Source: CAZNMF01 sp035547155
GTDB taxonomy: Bacteria > Acidobacteriota > Vicinamibacteria > Vicinamibacterales > SCN-69-37
Direction: 5' to 3'
NCBI GenBank assembly: GCA_035547155.1
Contig: DASZVJ010000009.1
Span: 1 to 27,746 of the forward strand
DNA length: 27,746 nucleotides
The notes under the pieces were generated by a model that had not been told where the DNA came from, did not search any database, and was given only the letters and a program-made list of their open reading frames with translations. This document shows positions 6,802 to 16,180 of this stretch, one piece after another (position 1 is the stretch's first letter; each line of letters starts with the position of its first letter). A program made the translations under genes and the position numbers.

Positions 6802-7488
6802 CTACGCCAGGACGCGGATGACCACGCGGCGGTTCTGCGCGCGGTTGTCGCGGCTGTTGTTCGGCACCGCCGGCTTGTCCTCGCCGTAGCTGATCACGTT
6901 CATCTTGTGCAGCGGAATCTGGTGCTGCTCATAGAGGTAGCGCTTGACGGCTTCCGCGCGCTCGAGGCCGAGCTTCTCGTTGAGCACCTTGTCGCCGACG
7001 TTGTCCGTGTGCCCTTCGATCTCGAAGTACGCGCCCTTCGGGTCCGCCTTGATCTGCGCGATGAGCTCGTCGATCCGCGCCTTGGCTGCTGCCGGCAGCG
7101 AGGAGTCGCCGAACTTGAAGTTGCCCTGGCTCTCGTTCAGGACCACTTCGTAGACGATCTTCTTCTGCGCCTTGTCGACGTTCTGCGCCAGCGTGTTGGC
7201 GGAGTTGGCCGTATCACCGGCCGCTGCCGCTTTCTGATCCGCGAGCCGCGCCGCCGAGCCGGCCTGATCCGCCGCAGTGCCCGCCGCGCCGGCCTTCTCG
7301 TCGACCTGCGTGATCTTGGCCTCGTTCTGCTTCGTCCGCTCCTGCGTTTCCTCGAGTGAGGTCGTCAGGGAGTCGACCTTGCTGCTGACCTGGCCGACCT
7401 GCGTGCGAACGTATCCCTTCGTGGCGCACGCCGTCGATCCGGCCGTGGCCACTGCGAACATCGTGAGTGCAATCAGTGACTTCTGCAT
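6802..7488 (-). CDS. OmpA/Pal-like peptidoglycan-binding envelope protein
   Basis: This 228-residue protein starts at the ATG at 7488, with GGAGG 6 nt upstream; the frame is open further but has no better start. The N-terminus is a signal sequence ending STAC (Cys21), a non-ideal lipobox, so it may be a lipoprotein. Residues ~25-110 form an Ala/Gln-rich helical, probably coiled-coil, stretch (VDSLTTSLEETQERTKQNEA). Residues ~115-228 are an OmpA C-terminal domain with FEIEGHTDNVGD, the LGLERAEAVKRYL helix and the closing NRRVVI. That domain binds peptidoglycan, so the protein should tether the outer membrane to the cell wall or act as a stalk. It follows the VWA gene by 26 nt and is followed by a strong terminator. 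Confidence 0.92.
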   Translation of the reverse strand: MQKSLIALTMFAVATAGSTACATKGYVRTQVGQVSSKVDSLTTSLEETQERTKQNEAKITQVDEKAGAAGTAADQAGSAARLADQKAAAAGDTANSANTLAQNVDKAQKKIVYEVVLNESQGNFKFGDSSLPAAAKARIDELIAQIKADPKGAYFEIEGHTDNVGDKVLNEKLGLERAEAVKRYLYEQHQIPLHKMNVISYGEDKPAVPNNSRDNRAQNRRVVIRVLA

Positions 7489-7514
7489 GAGATCCTCCAA
7501 AGACGCTTCCAGTC

Positions 7515-8447
7515 CTATCGGGCCGGCTCCGCGCGAACGAGGTAGCCGCTCCGCGTCCGCACGACGAGATTCGACTTCGTCGTCCGCAACTCGATGGGAT
7601 GCCACCCCGGCCGCTGATCCGGCTCGAACGCAATCAAGTATTGCTGCCGCAACTCCGCCACAATCTGCTGCGCCGCGCGTCCCGACTCCTGCGGGCCGAC
7701 CCCGGCGTAAATCTCTCCGCCCGTCCAATGCGCCAGATTGGCGAGCGGTCCTTCGAACAGCCGCGCGTAAGCGGCTTCGTCCATCGGTGTCTTGCCGTCG
7801 CGATCGAACGGCGAGATGACGATGACGATGTAGACGGGCACGTCGATGCTGCTCGCGATGCCGGAGACTTCCGCCGGCGTCAGACGACTCGCGTTGTCGG
7901 CGCCGTCGGTGAGCGCGACGACGGCACGCCGCGATCCGCCGCGTGCGGCGAGCAGCCTGCCGGTCTCCGCAATCGCATCGAAGAGCGAGGTGGCGCCGAA
8001 CGGCCGGCTGATGCCGTCGAACTGCGCGAGAATGTCGCCAGGCGCCGGCGCGAGCGGCTGCAGCGCGCGAAATTGTTTGTCGAACACGAACAGGCCGGCC
8101 GAGTCGACGCCCGGCTGCAGCAGATCGAGCAGCTGACGCACGTTGTCACGCGCCACCTGCCGTCGCTCCGCCACATCCATGCTGCCGCTGAAGTCGACGA
8201 GCAGCCCGAGGCTGACCGGCGTCGGATCCGATCGCATCTCGACGATGGGCCGGAGCTGGCCGCTGTCGTAGAGTTGGAAGTCGCTGGTCTTGAGGTTGGT
8301 CACCGGCCGCCCTCGGCCCGTTCGCACGGTCGCCGAGAGGGTGACGCGGTCGACGGACGCCCGAAACGTAGGTCGCAGGTCCTGAGCGGCCCGCAGCACC
8401 GGCATCGCGGCGCCGCACACGAGCAAGAGGGAGAGGCCTCGTCGCAC
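7515..8447 (-). CDS. Exported VWFA-domain protein of the acidobacterial VWFA-related type
   Basis: This 310-residue protein has a signal peptide (MRRGLSLLLVCGAAMPVLRA). A short N-terminal domain with TLSATVRTGRGRPVTNLKTSDFQLYDSG precedes a von Willebrand A domain. The MIDAS metal site is DFSGS (85-89) with a downstream TDGADN. The C-terminus includes AELRQQYLIAFEP and KSNLVVRTRSGYL, typical of the VWFA-related family abundant in Acidobacteriota. The GTG at 8447 is preferred because it gives a proper signal peptide. An AAGGAAG lies rather far upstream, and the frame is open to 8651, overlapping the divergent gene, so the start is uncertain. It is probably co-transcribed with the OmpA-like gene. 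The ligand is unknown; cell-surface adhesion or complex assembly is usual for such domains. Confidence 0.87.
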   Translation of the reverse strand: MRRGLSLLLVCGAAMPVLRAAQDLRPTFRASVDRVTLSATVRTGRGRPVTNLKTSDFQLYDSGQLRPIVEMRSDPTPVSLGLLVDFSGSMDVAERRQVARDNVRQLLDLLQPGVDSAGLFVFDKQFRALQPLAPAPGDILAQFDGISRPFGATSLFDAIAETGRLLAARGGSRRAVVALTDGADNASRLTPAEVSGIASSIDVPVYIVIVISPFDRDGKTPMDEAAYARLFEGPLANLAHWTGGEIYAGVGPQESGRAAQQIVAELRQQYLIAFEPDQRPGWHPIELRTTKSNLVVRTRSGYLVRAEPAR

Positions 8448-8589
8448 GACAGGCCATATTTCAACTTCCTTGCCAACCTGACGACGGCACGAAATGCTCA
8501 GGATTCCTTCGAATTCTGGTGAGCGTCGATGAGGCTGTGTAAGAGTTACTTGACGCTCGACGATGAAAGATTGACGTAGTGGGGGAGCC

Positions 8590-9417
8590 ATGAAGCGCGC
8601 AGCAGTCCTCGTCGTGTTGGCGCTCGCGACGATGGGACAGACGAAAGTCACCGATCCGGTGACGCAGGCCCGGCAGCTCTATAACGAGCAGAAGTACGAC
8701 GAGGCCATCCGTCTCGCCGGGGCCGCGCAGGCGATTCCGACGTTCGCGTCGGCCGCGTCGCTGGTGATCGCGCGTGCCCACCTCGAGCGCTTCCGCCAGT
8801 CGTCCGAGGCCGACGATCTCGCGGCCGCGCGGACCGCGTTGAAGCGCGTCGTCGCCGACGCGCTCGCGCCGCGCGATCGCGTGGAGCTGCTCGTCGCGCT
8901 CGGCGAGTCGATCTATCTCGACGATCAATACGCGCTCGACGATCGCTACGCCGCGGCGGCCGAGCAGTTCGAGGTCGCGCTCGCGCACGCCGATCTGCTC
9001 GATCGTGCGAGTCGCGACTTGCTCTTCGACTGGTGGGCCGGCGCGCTCGATCGTCAGGCGCAGCAGGACGCCGAGGGCAGCCGCCGCACGGTGTACGCGC
9101 GGATTCTCGATGGCGCGGAGCGTGAGCTCGCGCACGATGACGGTGCCGCGTCCGCGTCGTATTGGCTGGCGTCAGCGGCGCGCGGCGTCGACGATTTGCC
9201 GCGCGCGCTCGGCGCCGCCGCGGCAGGTTGGATGCGCGCAGCCACGCTCGGCGCCCGTGGCGAGGCTTTGCGCGTCGATCTCGATCGGCTCGTGCGTCAG
9301 GTGATCCTGCCCGAGCGCGCACGCGAGTTGTCGACCGGCACCGATCCGCGGCCGACGCTCGCGCTGCTCGAAAGTCAGTGGCAGGATTTCACGGACAAAT
9401 GGAAGAGCGAGAAATAA
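8590..9417 (+). CDS. Exported TPR-like helical protein of unknown function
   Basis: This 275-residue protein starts at an ATG preceded by GGGGGAG. The first ~18 residues are hydrophobic and look like a Sec signal. The body is almost entirely helical, with a tetratricopeptide-like opening (ARQLYNEQKYDEAIRLAGAA) and further helix pairs (AAEQFEVALAHADLLDRASR and AASASYWLASAARGVDD). Repeats later in the protein are too diverged to count. It is transcribed divergently from the VWA gene across about 140 bases. It converges with the small lipoprotein gene, separated by a hairpin repeat. TPR proteins usually scaffold complexes; here a periplasmic location near VWA and OmpA-like proteins suggests envelope work, but no function is recognised. 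Confidence 0.82.
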   Translation: MKRAAVLVVLALATMGQTKVTDPVTQARQLYNEQKYDEAIRLAGAAQAIPTFASAASLVIARAHLERFRQSSEADDLAAARTALKRVVADALAPRDRVELLVALGESIYLDDQYALDDRYAAAAEQFEVALAHADLLDRASRDLLFDWWAGALDRQAQQDAEGSRRTVYARILDGAERELAHDDGAASASYWLASAARGVDDLPRALGAAAAGWMRAATLGARGEALRVDLDRLVRQVILPERARELSTGTDPRPTLALLESQWQDFTDKWKSEK

Positions 9418-9430
9418 GATCGGCTTACGC

Positions 9431-9456
9431 GATCGGGCGGCGCTCGTGGCCGCCCG
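9431..9456 (+). repeat. Palindromic repeat unit between convergent genes
   Basis: CGGGCGGC (9434-9441) pairs with GCCGCCCG (9449-9456), and GCTCGTG is the loop. The GTAGGGG head of the family is replaced by GATC. It fills the 45-base gap between two converging genes and could end transcripts from both sides. Confidence 0.7.
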
Positions 9457-9462
9457 GCGCGT

Positions 9463-10014
9463 CTACCCTCTGACGAGCAATCGCACCAAATCGGACGCTT
9501 TGTTCGCGAGGAACTCGGCGAAGACGTAGTTCTTCGCCTTGACCGCGTCACTCGCCTGGCGGATGTAGCTGCGCGCGGCGTCGTACTGCGCGCGCGCGTT
9601 TGCGCCGAGATCGCGATAGCTCACGCTGCGGAGATTCGAATCGGCTGAGGCGATGAGCGCTTTGACGCGCTCTTCCGTCGCGCTCGCCTGCGGCGTCGTC
9701 TGCAGCACGGCTGCGGGCGCGGCATCGGTGGCGGGCGCCGTCGCCGGCGGTGCCGCCGTCGTCGTGGGCGGACGCGTCGTCGTCTCGCGTGGACGTGACG
9801 GCGCGGGTGGCGGCGTCGCGGGTGTCTCGGGCTCCGGCGCTTCGGGCGCCGGTTCCGGCAACTCGACGGGAATCAACAGCCGCGCGGGCGGTGACGGCAT
9901 GTCGAGCGCAGTCACGGACGCCGGCGTCTTCGCCTGCATGCGTCCGCACGCCGCAGTTGCGGCGACGAGACCGAGCAGCAGGAGGCGGCGCGCGGTGATC
10001 GACACTCTCGCCAT
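9463..10014 (-). CDS. Small lipoprotein with Pro/Thr-rich linker and C-terminal helices
   Basis: This 183-residue protein has an N-terminus MARVSITARRLLLLGLVAATAAC, a lipoprotein signal with Cys23 as the probable lipidation site, though the lipobox (TAAC) is not ideal. Residues ~40-110 are a Pro/Ala/Thr/Glu-rich linker. Residues ~115-183 are helical (YRDLGANARAQYDAARSYIR, AVKAKNYVFAEFLANKASD) and resemble the DUF4398-type helical-hairpin proteins of Gram-negative envelopes. The ATG overlaps the kinase stop codon in TAATG, so translation is coupled to the histidine kinase. It may report envelope state to that kinase, which is only a guess from position. Confidence 0.82.
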   Translation of the reverse strand: MARVSITARRLLLLGLVAATAACGRMQAKTPASVTALDMPSPPARLLIPVELPEPAPEAPEPETPATPPPAPSRPRETTTRPPTTTAAPPATAPATDAAPAAVLQTTPQASATEERVKALIASADSNLRSVSYRDLGANARAQYDAARSYIRQASDAVKAKNYVFAEFLANKASDLVRLLVRG

Positions 10015-11924
10015 TATGACGCAGAAGACGAGCGCATCGACCCTGGCGTGACGTCGTCGTGCAGGCCCAGAATGCCCGGCAGCGAGCGGCGCGCGCCCGC
10101 CGGCGCTTCGCGCAACAGCACGCGGAACGTCGTGCCGCGCCCCGGCGCCGACTGCACTTCGATCTCGCCATCGTGCAGCTGGATCGTGCGGTAGACGAGC
10201 GACAGTCCGATGCCGCTGCCGTGCTCCTTGGTCGTGAAATACAGATCGAAGATGCGCGCGAGGTGCTCTGGCGCGATGCCGACGCCCGTGTCCTCGAACA
10301 CGACCGCGATTTGATGTGAGGGCGTGCGTGTCGCCGCGATGCGCAGCTTCCCGCCGTTCGGCATCGCCTGACACGCGTTGAGCGCGAGATTGAGGAACGC
10401 CTGCTGCAGCAGGCCGGAGTCCGCGCTGGCCGGCGGCAGATCGGCGGCGAACTCGAGCCGCACGTCGATGTTGTGCTTGCTCGCTTCGGCCGAGACGATC
10501 GGCATCATCTGCTCGATGAGCGGCGGGATGTCGACGGGCTGCAGCTGCAGCTCTTCCGGCCGCGTGAACTTGAGGAAGCCCTGGACGACTTCGTCGAGCC
10601 GGCGCACCTGCGCAGCGATCACGGCGACGTGCTCGAGCGCGTCCGCCTGCTCGCTGAGCTGCATCTTCAGCAGCTCGAGGTGGATCATCGTCGCGTTCAG
10701 CGGGTTCTTCACCTCGTGCGCGATGCCGGCCGACAGCCGGCTGAGCGCGGCGAGCTTGCGCGAGTAGTTGAGCGTCGACTCGACCTGGCTGAGATACGTC
10801 AGGTTGCGCGCGACCAGCATCACGCCGAGCAGATCGCCGTCGGCGTCCTCGACCGGATGCGCGACGACGAGGCGCTGCCCGCCGCCGGGCACCTGCACGT
10901 TCGCCGGCTGCGGCGACGCGCGCGTCGACAGCGCGGACTCGACGGCGACGCGGTACGGATGATCCGGCGGCAGCAGCTGATCGAGCGGGCCCGACTCGGC
11001 GTTGAGCACCGGCTGCATCGCGGGATTGGCGAAGAGCAGCATGCCGGTCGGGCTGAAGAGCGCGACGGCGTCCTCGAGGTTGTCGACGACCGACTCGAGC
11101 GTCGCGCGCTGGCCCTCGAGCTCTTCGCGATCGGCGGCGAGCCGCGCGCTGACCGCCTTGAACGAGTCGCCGAGATCGGCCAGCTCGGCGTCTTCGGGCA
11201 GATCGACTTTGACGTCGAGCTCGCCGCGGCCGAGGCGTGCGAGACCCGTGCGGATCATGTGGATCGGCCGCAGCGTGAGCTGCGCGAGCAGCATCGCCAC
11301 GAACACCGCCAGCGCGATGGCCACGGCCGACGTGATGAGCGGCGTGCGCATCTGCTGTTCGAGCTTGCCGCGAATCAGGAGCGTCGAGATGCGGACGCGA
11401 ATCGTCGCGAACTCGTGCGGCGGATCGCCGATCAACAGCGGCTGCTTGTTGCGGTACTCGTACTCCTTGCCGCCGCGCGTGTAGATCGCGCGCGCCTGCT
11501 CGATCGGTCCCGCGTCGAGCAGCGTCTCGAGGTTCTCGACCGGCTCCTTCATGTCTCTGCCGTTCTCGCCGGGATCGCTATGGATGATGATCCGGTCGTT
11601 GCGATCGACGATCGCGGCGTAGAGCACGTTGTCGGCGTACTGGCTCGCCGCGACGATCGACTGCAGCCCCGCGTCCGCGGCGAGCAGCGCCTGCACGCGC
11701 GATTCGAGCGGCTCGTCGGTCGGCGCCTCGGGCGTCGCCGCCGTGTTGGCGGCTTCGAGCATGCGGTGCTGGATCATGTTCGTGATCAGCTCCGCGCGCG
11801 CTTTCGTCTCGCCCAGCCAGATCGTGATGAGCGACGAGGCGTACCACAAGCTGACGAGGATCACCGCCAGCCCGACGATGACGGTGACGGCGGCGACCTG
11901 TTTGGTCTTGAGGCTGAACGGCAT
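10014..11924 (-). CDS. Membrane sensor histidine kinase, NtrB/ZraS-like
   Basis: This 636-residue kinase has transmembrane helix 1 at about 9-31, a periplasmic sensor region 32-190 (Cache-like in shape), transmembrane helix 2 at ~196-217, HAMP ~218-268 and PAS ~275-380. The HisKA phospho-acceptor is His403 in GIAHEVKNPLN. The ATP-binding domain has the N box NLALNACQAMPNGG (Asn516), the G1 box DTGVGI and the G2 box GSGIGLSLV. It should autophosphorylate in response to an envelope signal and pass phosphate to the NtrC-type regulator encoded 10 nt upstream. The stop overlaps the start of a lipoprotein gene. The ATG at 11924 has no strong ribosome site, which suggests coupling to the regulator gene. 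Confidence 0.95.
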   Translation of the reverse strand: MPFSLKTKQVAAVTVIVGLAVILVSLWYASSLITIWLGETKARAELITNMIQHRMLEAANTAATPEAPTDEPLESRVQALLAADAGLQSIVAASQYADNVLYAAIVDRNDRIIIHSDPGENGRDMKEPVENLETLLDAGPIEQARAIYTRGGKEYEYRNKQPLLIGDPPHEFATIRVRISTLLIRGKLEQQMRTPLITSAVAIALAVFVAMLLAQLTLRPIHMIRTGLARLGRGELDVKVDLPEDAELADLGDSFKAVSARLAADREELEGQRATLESVVDNLEDAVALFSPTGMLLFANPAMQPVLNAESGPLDQLLPPDHPYRVAVESALSTRASPQPANVQVPGGGQRLVVAHPVEDADGDLLGVMLVARNLTYLSQVESTLNYSRKLAALSRLSAGIAHEVKNPLNATMIHLELLKMQLSEQADALEHVAVIAAQVRRLDEVVQGFLKFTRPEELQLQPVDIPPLIEQMMPIVSAEASKHNIDVRLEFAADLPPASADSGLLQQAFLNLALNACQAMPNGGKLRIAATRTPSHQIAVVFEDTGVGIAPEHLARIFDLYFTTKEHGSGIGLSLVYRTIQLHDGEIEVQSAPGRGTTFRVLLREAPAGARRSLPGILGLHDDVTPGSMRSSSAS

Positions 11925-11934
11925 GATGGCGCCG

Positions 11935-13332
<1,398 letters not shown>

Positions 13333-13339
13333 GAACGCC

Positions 13340-14503
13340 TCATTTCGATGCGGCCACCGCGTGCGTCCGGCCGGCCAGCACCGCGTCGTAATACGCTTCG
13401 TACTTCGGCACGACGATCGTCGTGCAGAAGCGGCGGCGGACGTCGTCGGCGGCCGCACGGCCGATCGCGGCGCGGCGCGCGGGATCGGACAGCACCTCGA
13501 TGCCGCGCGCAGCCATGCCGTCGATGTCGTCGGGATCGCAGATGAACCCGGTCACGCCGTCCTGAATCACTTCCGGCAGGCCGCCGACGCGCGACGCGAC
13601 GACGGGCACTTCGCACGCCATCGCCTCGAGCGCCGCGAGCCCGAAGCTCTCCTGCACCGACGGCAGCAGGAACAAATCGGACGAGGACAGCCACGACACC
13701 ACGTCGTGCTGCTCGCCGACGAAATCCACGACGTCGGTCAGTCCCGCTTCGGCCGCCTGACGTTCGACCGCGGACCGATCCGGACCGTCGCCGACCATCA
13801 CCAGCCGCGCCCGGACCTGCGCGCGGATGCGGCGGAAGATCTCGAGCACGGTCCCGACGCGCTTGACGGATCGGAAGTTCGACACGTGCGTGACGAGCGC
13901 GTCGCACTCGTCGCGATGGCACAGCCGCTGCCGCAGCGGCTCGTCGGGCTGCCGGCGGTACTCGTCCGTGTCCAGGAAATTCGGGATGACTTCGATGTCG
14001 CGCTTGATGCCGAGCGACGCGATCGTATCGCGTTTCAGGCTCTCGGACACGCTCGTCACGCCGTGCGACGCCTGGATCGAGAAGCCGACGACGCTCGCGT
14101 AGGACGGATCGCTGCCGACCAGCGTGATGTCCGTGCCGTGCAGCGTCGTCACGGTCTTCGGTGGCCGCGCGTGCTCGGCGCTGAGGATGTTGTGCGCGAG
14201 GTACGCGGCTGTCGCGTGCGGCACGGCATAGTGCGCATGGATGATGTCGATCTTGTGCCGCCGCGAGATGCGGACGAGCGTGTTCGTGAGCGCGAGCAGG
14301 TACTGCGGCTCCTTGAACAGCGGATAGCTCGGCGTATCGACGCGCTCGAAGGTCAGGCCCGGCGTGCCCCAGCGCCAGCGGAAGGGCAGCTCGGCGCTGA
14401 CGAGATGGATGTCGTGACCGCGTGCGGCGAGCGCGTGCGCGAGCTCGGTGGCGACGACGCCGCTGCCGCCGACCGTCGCGTAACAGACGATGGCGATTCT
14501 CAT
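13340..14503 (-). CDS. bshA: N-acetyl-alpha-D-glucosaminyl L-malate synthase
   Basis: This 387-residue GT4 glycosyltransferase joins UDP-GlcNAc to L-malate, the first step of bacillithiol synthesis in the cytoplasm. The N-terminal fold has VGGSGVVATELAHALAARGH. The family-typical stretch is DIIHAHYAVPHATAAYLA, with TTLHGTDITLVGSD after it. The C-terminal donor site has SNFRSVKR, VGDGPD and the EX7E motif in ESFGLAALEAMACEVPVVAS. Length is as expected for BshA. The start ATG at 14503 overlaps the bshB1 stop by 4 nt (ATGA). The identification is strengthened by that partner. No bshC is in the window. Confidence 0.93.
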   Translation of the reverse strand: MRIAIVCYATVGGSGVVATELAHALAARGHDIHLVSAELPFRWRWGTPGLTFERVDTPSYPLFKEPQYLLALTNTLVRISRRHKIDIIHAHYAVPHATAAYLAHNILSAEHARPPKTVTTLHGTDITLVGSDPSYASVVGFSIQASHGVTSVSESLKRDTIASLGIKRDIEVIPNFLDTDEYRRQPDEPLRQRLCHRDECDALVTHVSNFRSVKRVGTVLEIFRRIRAQVRARLVMVGDGPDRSAVERQAAEAGLTDVVDFVGEQHDVVSWLSSSDLFLLPSVQESFGLAALEAMACEVPVVASRVGGLPEVIQDGVTGFICDPDDIDGMAARGIEVLSDPARRAAIGRAAADDVRRRFCTTIVVPKYEAYYDAVLAGRTHAVAASK

Positions 14504-15198
14504 CGCGGGTTCCGTAGCAGCGAGCTGCGCGCGATGGGCTCGCGCACGACCACGCCCTCGGCAAAGGCGACGCCGATCTGCGCGCCGAATTGCGCGTCCC
14601 GGCTCTCGACGAGCTGCTGAAACGACGTCGCGGTGAGCCGCGTCGGCACGGCGTCGGCCGATGCGGGCGTGAACTGGCTGCGATGACACGCCAGTGCGGC
14701 GCGCTTGCGCTCGTAGTGCGCGGACACGTCGACGACGAACGACGGTGTGGTCATGTCGTTGATGAAATACGAGCAAACCCAGTCCGGCCGCCACGCGTCG
14801 CTGCCGCTCAGCACGCGGCGCAGGCCGCTGCGAAACGCAGCGAGCGTCAGCACCTGGTGCGCAGCGACGTGATCGGGATGACGGTCCTGGCCAAACGGGA
14901 TCGCGATCGTGCGCGGCCGGTGTGTGCGAATCAGCTCGACGGCCGACATCGCGAGGTCGGGCGTGATGCTGCCGTCGGGCCAGCCGAGGTTCTCGCGCCA
15001 GGCCACACCGAGCACGCGGGCGGCTTCAGCGGCTTCCTCGCGGCGCTCGTCGGGCGTGCCGTTGCTGCCGAGCTCGCCGGCCGTGAGATCGCAGAGGCCG
15101 ACGGAGTAGCCGTCCGCCACGTGCCGCGCGATCGTGCCGCCGAGGCCGATCTCCAGGTCGTCCGGATGCGGTCCGAACACCAGCAGGTCGAGGGACAT
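14500..15198 (-). CDS. bshB1: Bacillithiol biosynthesis deacetylase BshB1
   Basis: This 232-residue PIG-L/LmbE-fold zinc deacetylase removes acetyl from GlcNAc-malate, the second bacillithiol step. The zinc and catalytic motif is GPHPDDLEIGLGG (His11, Asp13, Asp14), and the third ligand is in the later DRHPDHVAAH. The stretch VGLCDLTAGELGSNGTPDERREEAAEAA is characteristic of BshB1 rather than of MshB-type relatives. The C-terminal QLVESRDAQFGAQIGVAFAEGVVVREPI is also typical. The ATG at 15198 gives normal length; the ribosome site (AGAAG) is weak. It begins 23 nt after the PA-IL-like gene ends and overlaps bshA. Confidence 0.94.
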   Translation of the reverse strand: MSLDLLVFGPHPDDLEIGLGGTIARHVADGYSVGLCDLTAGELGSNGTPDERREEAAEAARVLGVAWRENLGWPDGSITPDLAMSAVELIRTHRPRTIAIPFGQDRHPDHVAAHQVLTLAAFRSGLRRVLSGSDAWRPDWVCSYFINDMTTPSFVVDVSAHYERKRAALACHRSQFTPASADAVPTRLTATSFQQLVESRDAQFGAQIGVAFAEGVVVREPIARSSLLRNPR

Positions 15199-15221
15199 GG
15201 GCTTCTAGCTTATCTCCCGGC

Positions 15222-16118
15222 TCACCGGATCACGATCACGCGAAACGATCCCGAGTTGTCGTCGAAGTCATCGTCGTTGATGCCGAGCATCAGACGGCCC
15301 GTCGCGGGCATGCGGAGCGCGTCGGTCGCCGCGCCGATCGCGAACGGCGCACCGTTCGGGCCGATCTTCGCGATGAGCGCGCCGACGGGTAGCGACGGCA
15401 GCGGATAGCTGGCGTTCGCGTTCGGCGCGCCCGCGCCGGCCGGACCCGCCCCGGTCGTGCGCGTGTAGAAGACCTCGCCCGAGACTTCGAAGCGCACGGC
15501 CTGGCCGCGGCGCACGGTGAGGCCGCTGTCGGTCCACGGCAAGGCGCCGCGCACGGCAACCGTCGTGCCTGCGCTCGAGGCCGGCAGCGTCCCGATGCGG
15601 GCCGCCGCTGTCGGCGCGGGTTCCGCAGTGTCATGAGCGGTCGCGTCCGGCGCATCCGGCAGGTTGTAGACCTCGCGCGCGCGATCGGGACGCAGGAAGA
15701 TACGGCGCGCGTCGGCGATCGGGACGTTGACTTCGTCGCCGCCGGTGTTGCGCCAGCGGATCGTGTCGCCGCCGATCAGATCGACGAGATGGCCGAGCCG
15801 CGTCTCGCCGCTGCGCAATGTGAGCAAGTGGCCTTCGAGCGGCAGTGCGGCGATCTCGTCGGGCTGCGGCGTGCCGCCGGCGAAGTCGATCGCGACGACC
15901 TGCGCGAACGGGATCGGCATCTCGACGCCGCTCGCGATCTTGACGTTGAACTCGCTCGTGTCCTCGCGGATGTTGGTCCGTGCGTCCGTGTGGAACACGA
16001 CGTCGCCCGTGATGCGCTCGCCGTTGATCAGCACGAACGTCGCGCGTTCCAGTGCGGACAGCGGGATGACGCTCATCACGATCGCGGCGACGATGGCCGG
16101 GCAGGCGCGGCGCATCAT
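15222..16118 (-). CDS. Exported protein with a PA-IL (LecA)-like C-terminal module
   Basis: This 298-residue protein has a signal peptide (RACPAIVAAIVMSVIPLSALE). Residues ~25-170 contain beta-strand-rich repeats of the type VLINGERITGDVVFHTD and LLTLRSGETRLGHLVDLIG, similar to Sm-like or LecA-associated N-terminal regions. After an Ala/Pro-rich linker, residues ~185-298 resemble the galactose-binding lectin PA-IL. The region includes WTDSGLTVRRGQAVRFEVSG, PVGALIAKIG and the end LMLGINDDDFDDNSGSFRV. That closing motif carries the acidic and Asn residues used for calcium and sugar binding in LecA. The ATG at 16118 has AAAGGAG 10 nt upstream; a second ATG follows directly. It heads the gene string that contains bshB1 and bshA. 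Confidence 0.82.
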   Translation of the reverse strand: MMRRACPAIVAAIVMSVIPLSALERATFVLINGERITGDVVFHTDARTNIREDTSEFNVKIASGVEMPIPFAQVVAIDFAGGTPQPDEIAALPLEGHLLTLRSGETRLGHLVDLIGGDTIRWRNTGGDEVNVPIADARRIFLRPDRAREVYNLPDAPDATAHDTAEPAPTAAARIGTLPASSAGTTVAVRGALPWTDSGLTVRRGQAVRFEVSGEVFYTRTTGAGPAGAGAPNANASYPLPSLPVGALIAKIGPNGAPFAIGAATDALRMPATGRLMLGINDDDFDDNSGSFRVIVIR

Positions 16119-16161
16119 GATCTCGTGCTCCTTTCGTCCGTGCCCATGAGACCGACTGCCG

Positions 16162-16167
16162 TACAAT
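16162..16167 (+). promoter_or_regulatory. Possible -10 element of the M28 peptidase gene
   Basis: TACAAT lies 13 nt before the ATG at 16181, so the transcript would have a very short leader. No good -35 is visible 17 nt upstream. The gap between the divergent genes is only 62 bases. Confidence 0.35.
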
Positions 16168-16180
16168 CTCACGGACACGT

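Noticed and set aside
16119..16180. Sigma-54 promoter for the bsh gene string
   Set aside because: A TGGGCACGG resembles a -24 half, but no TTGC-like -12 half follows at the right spacing.
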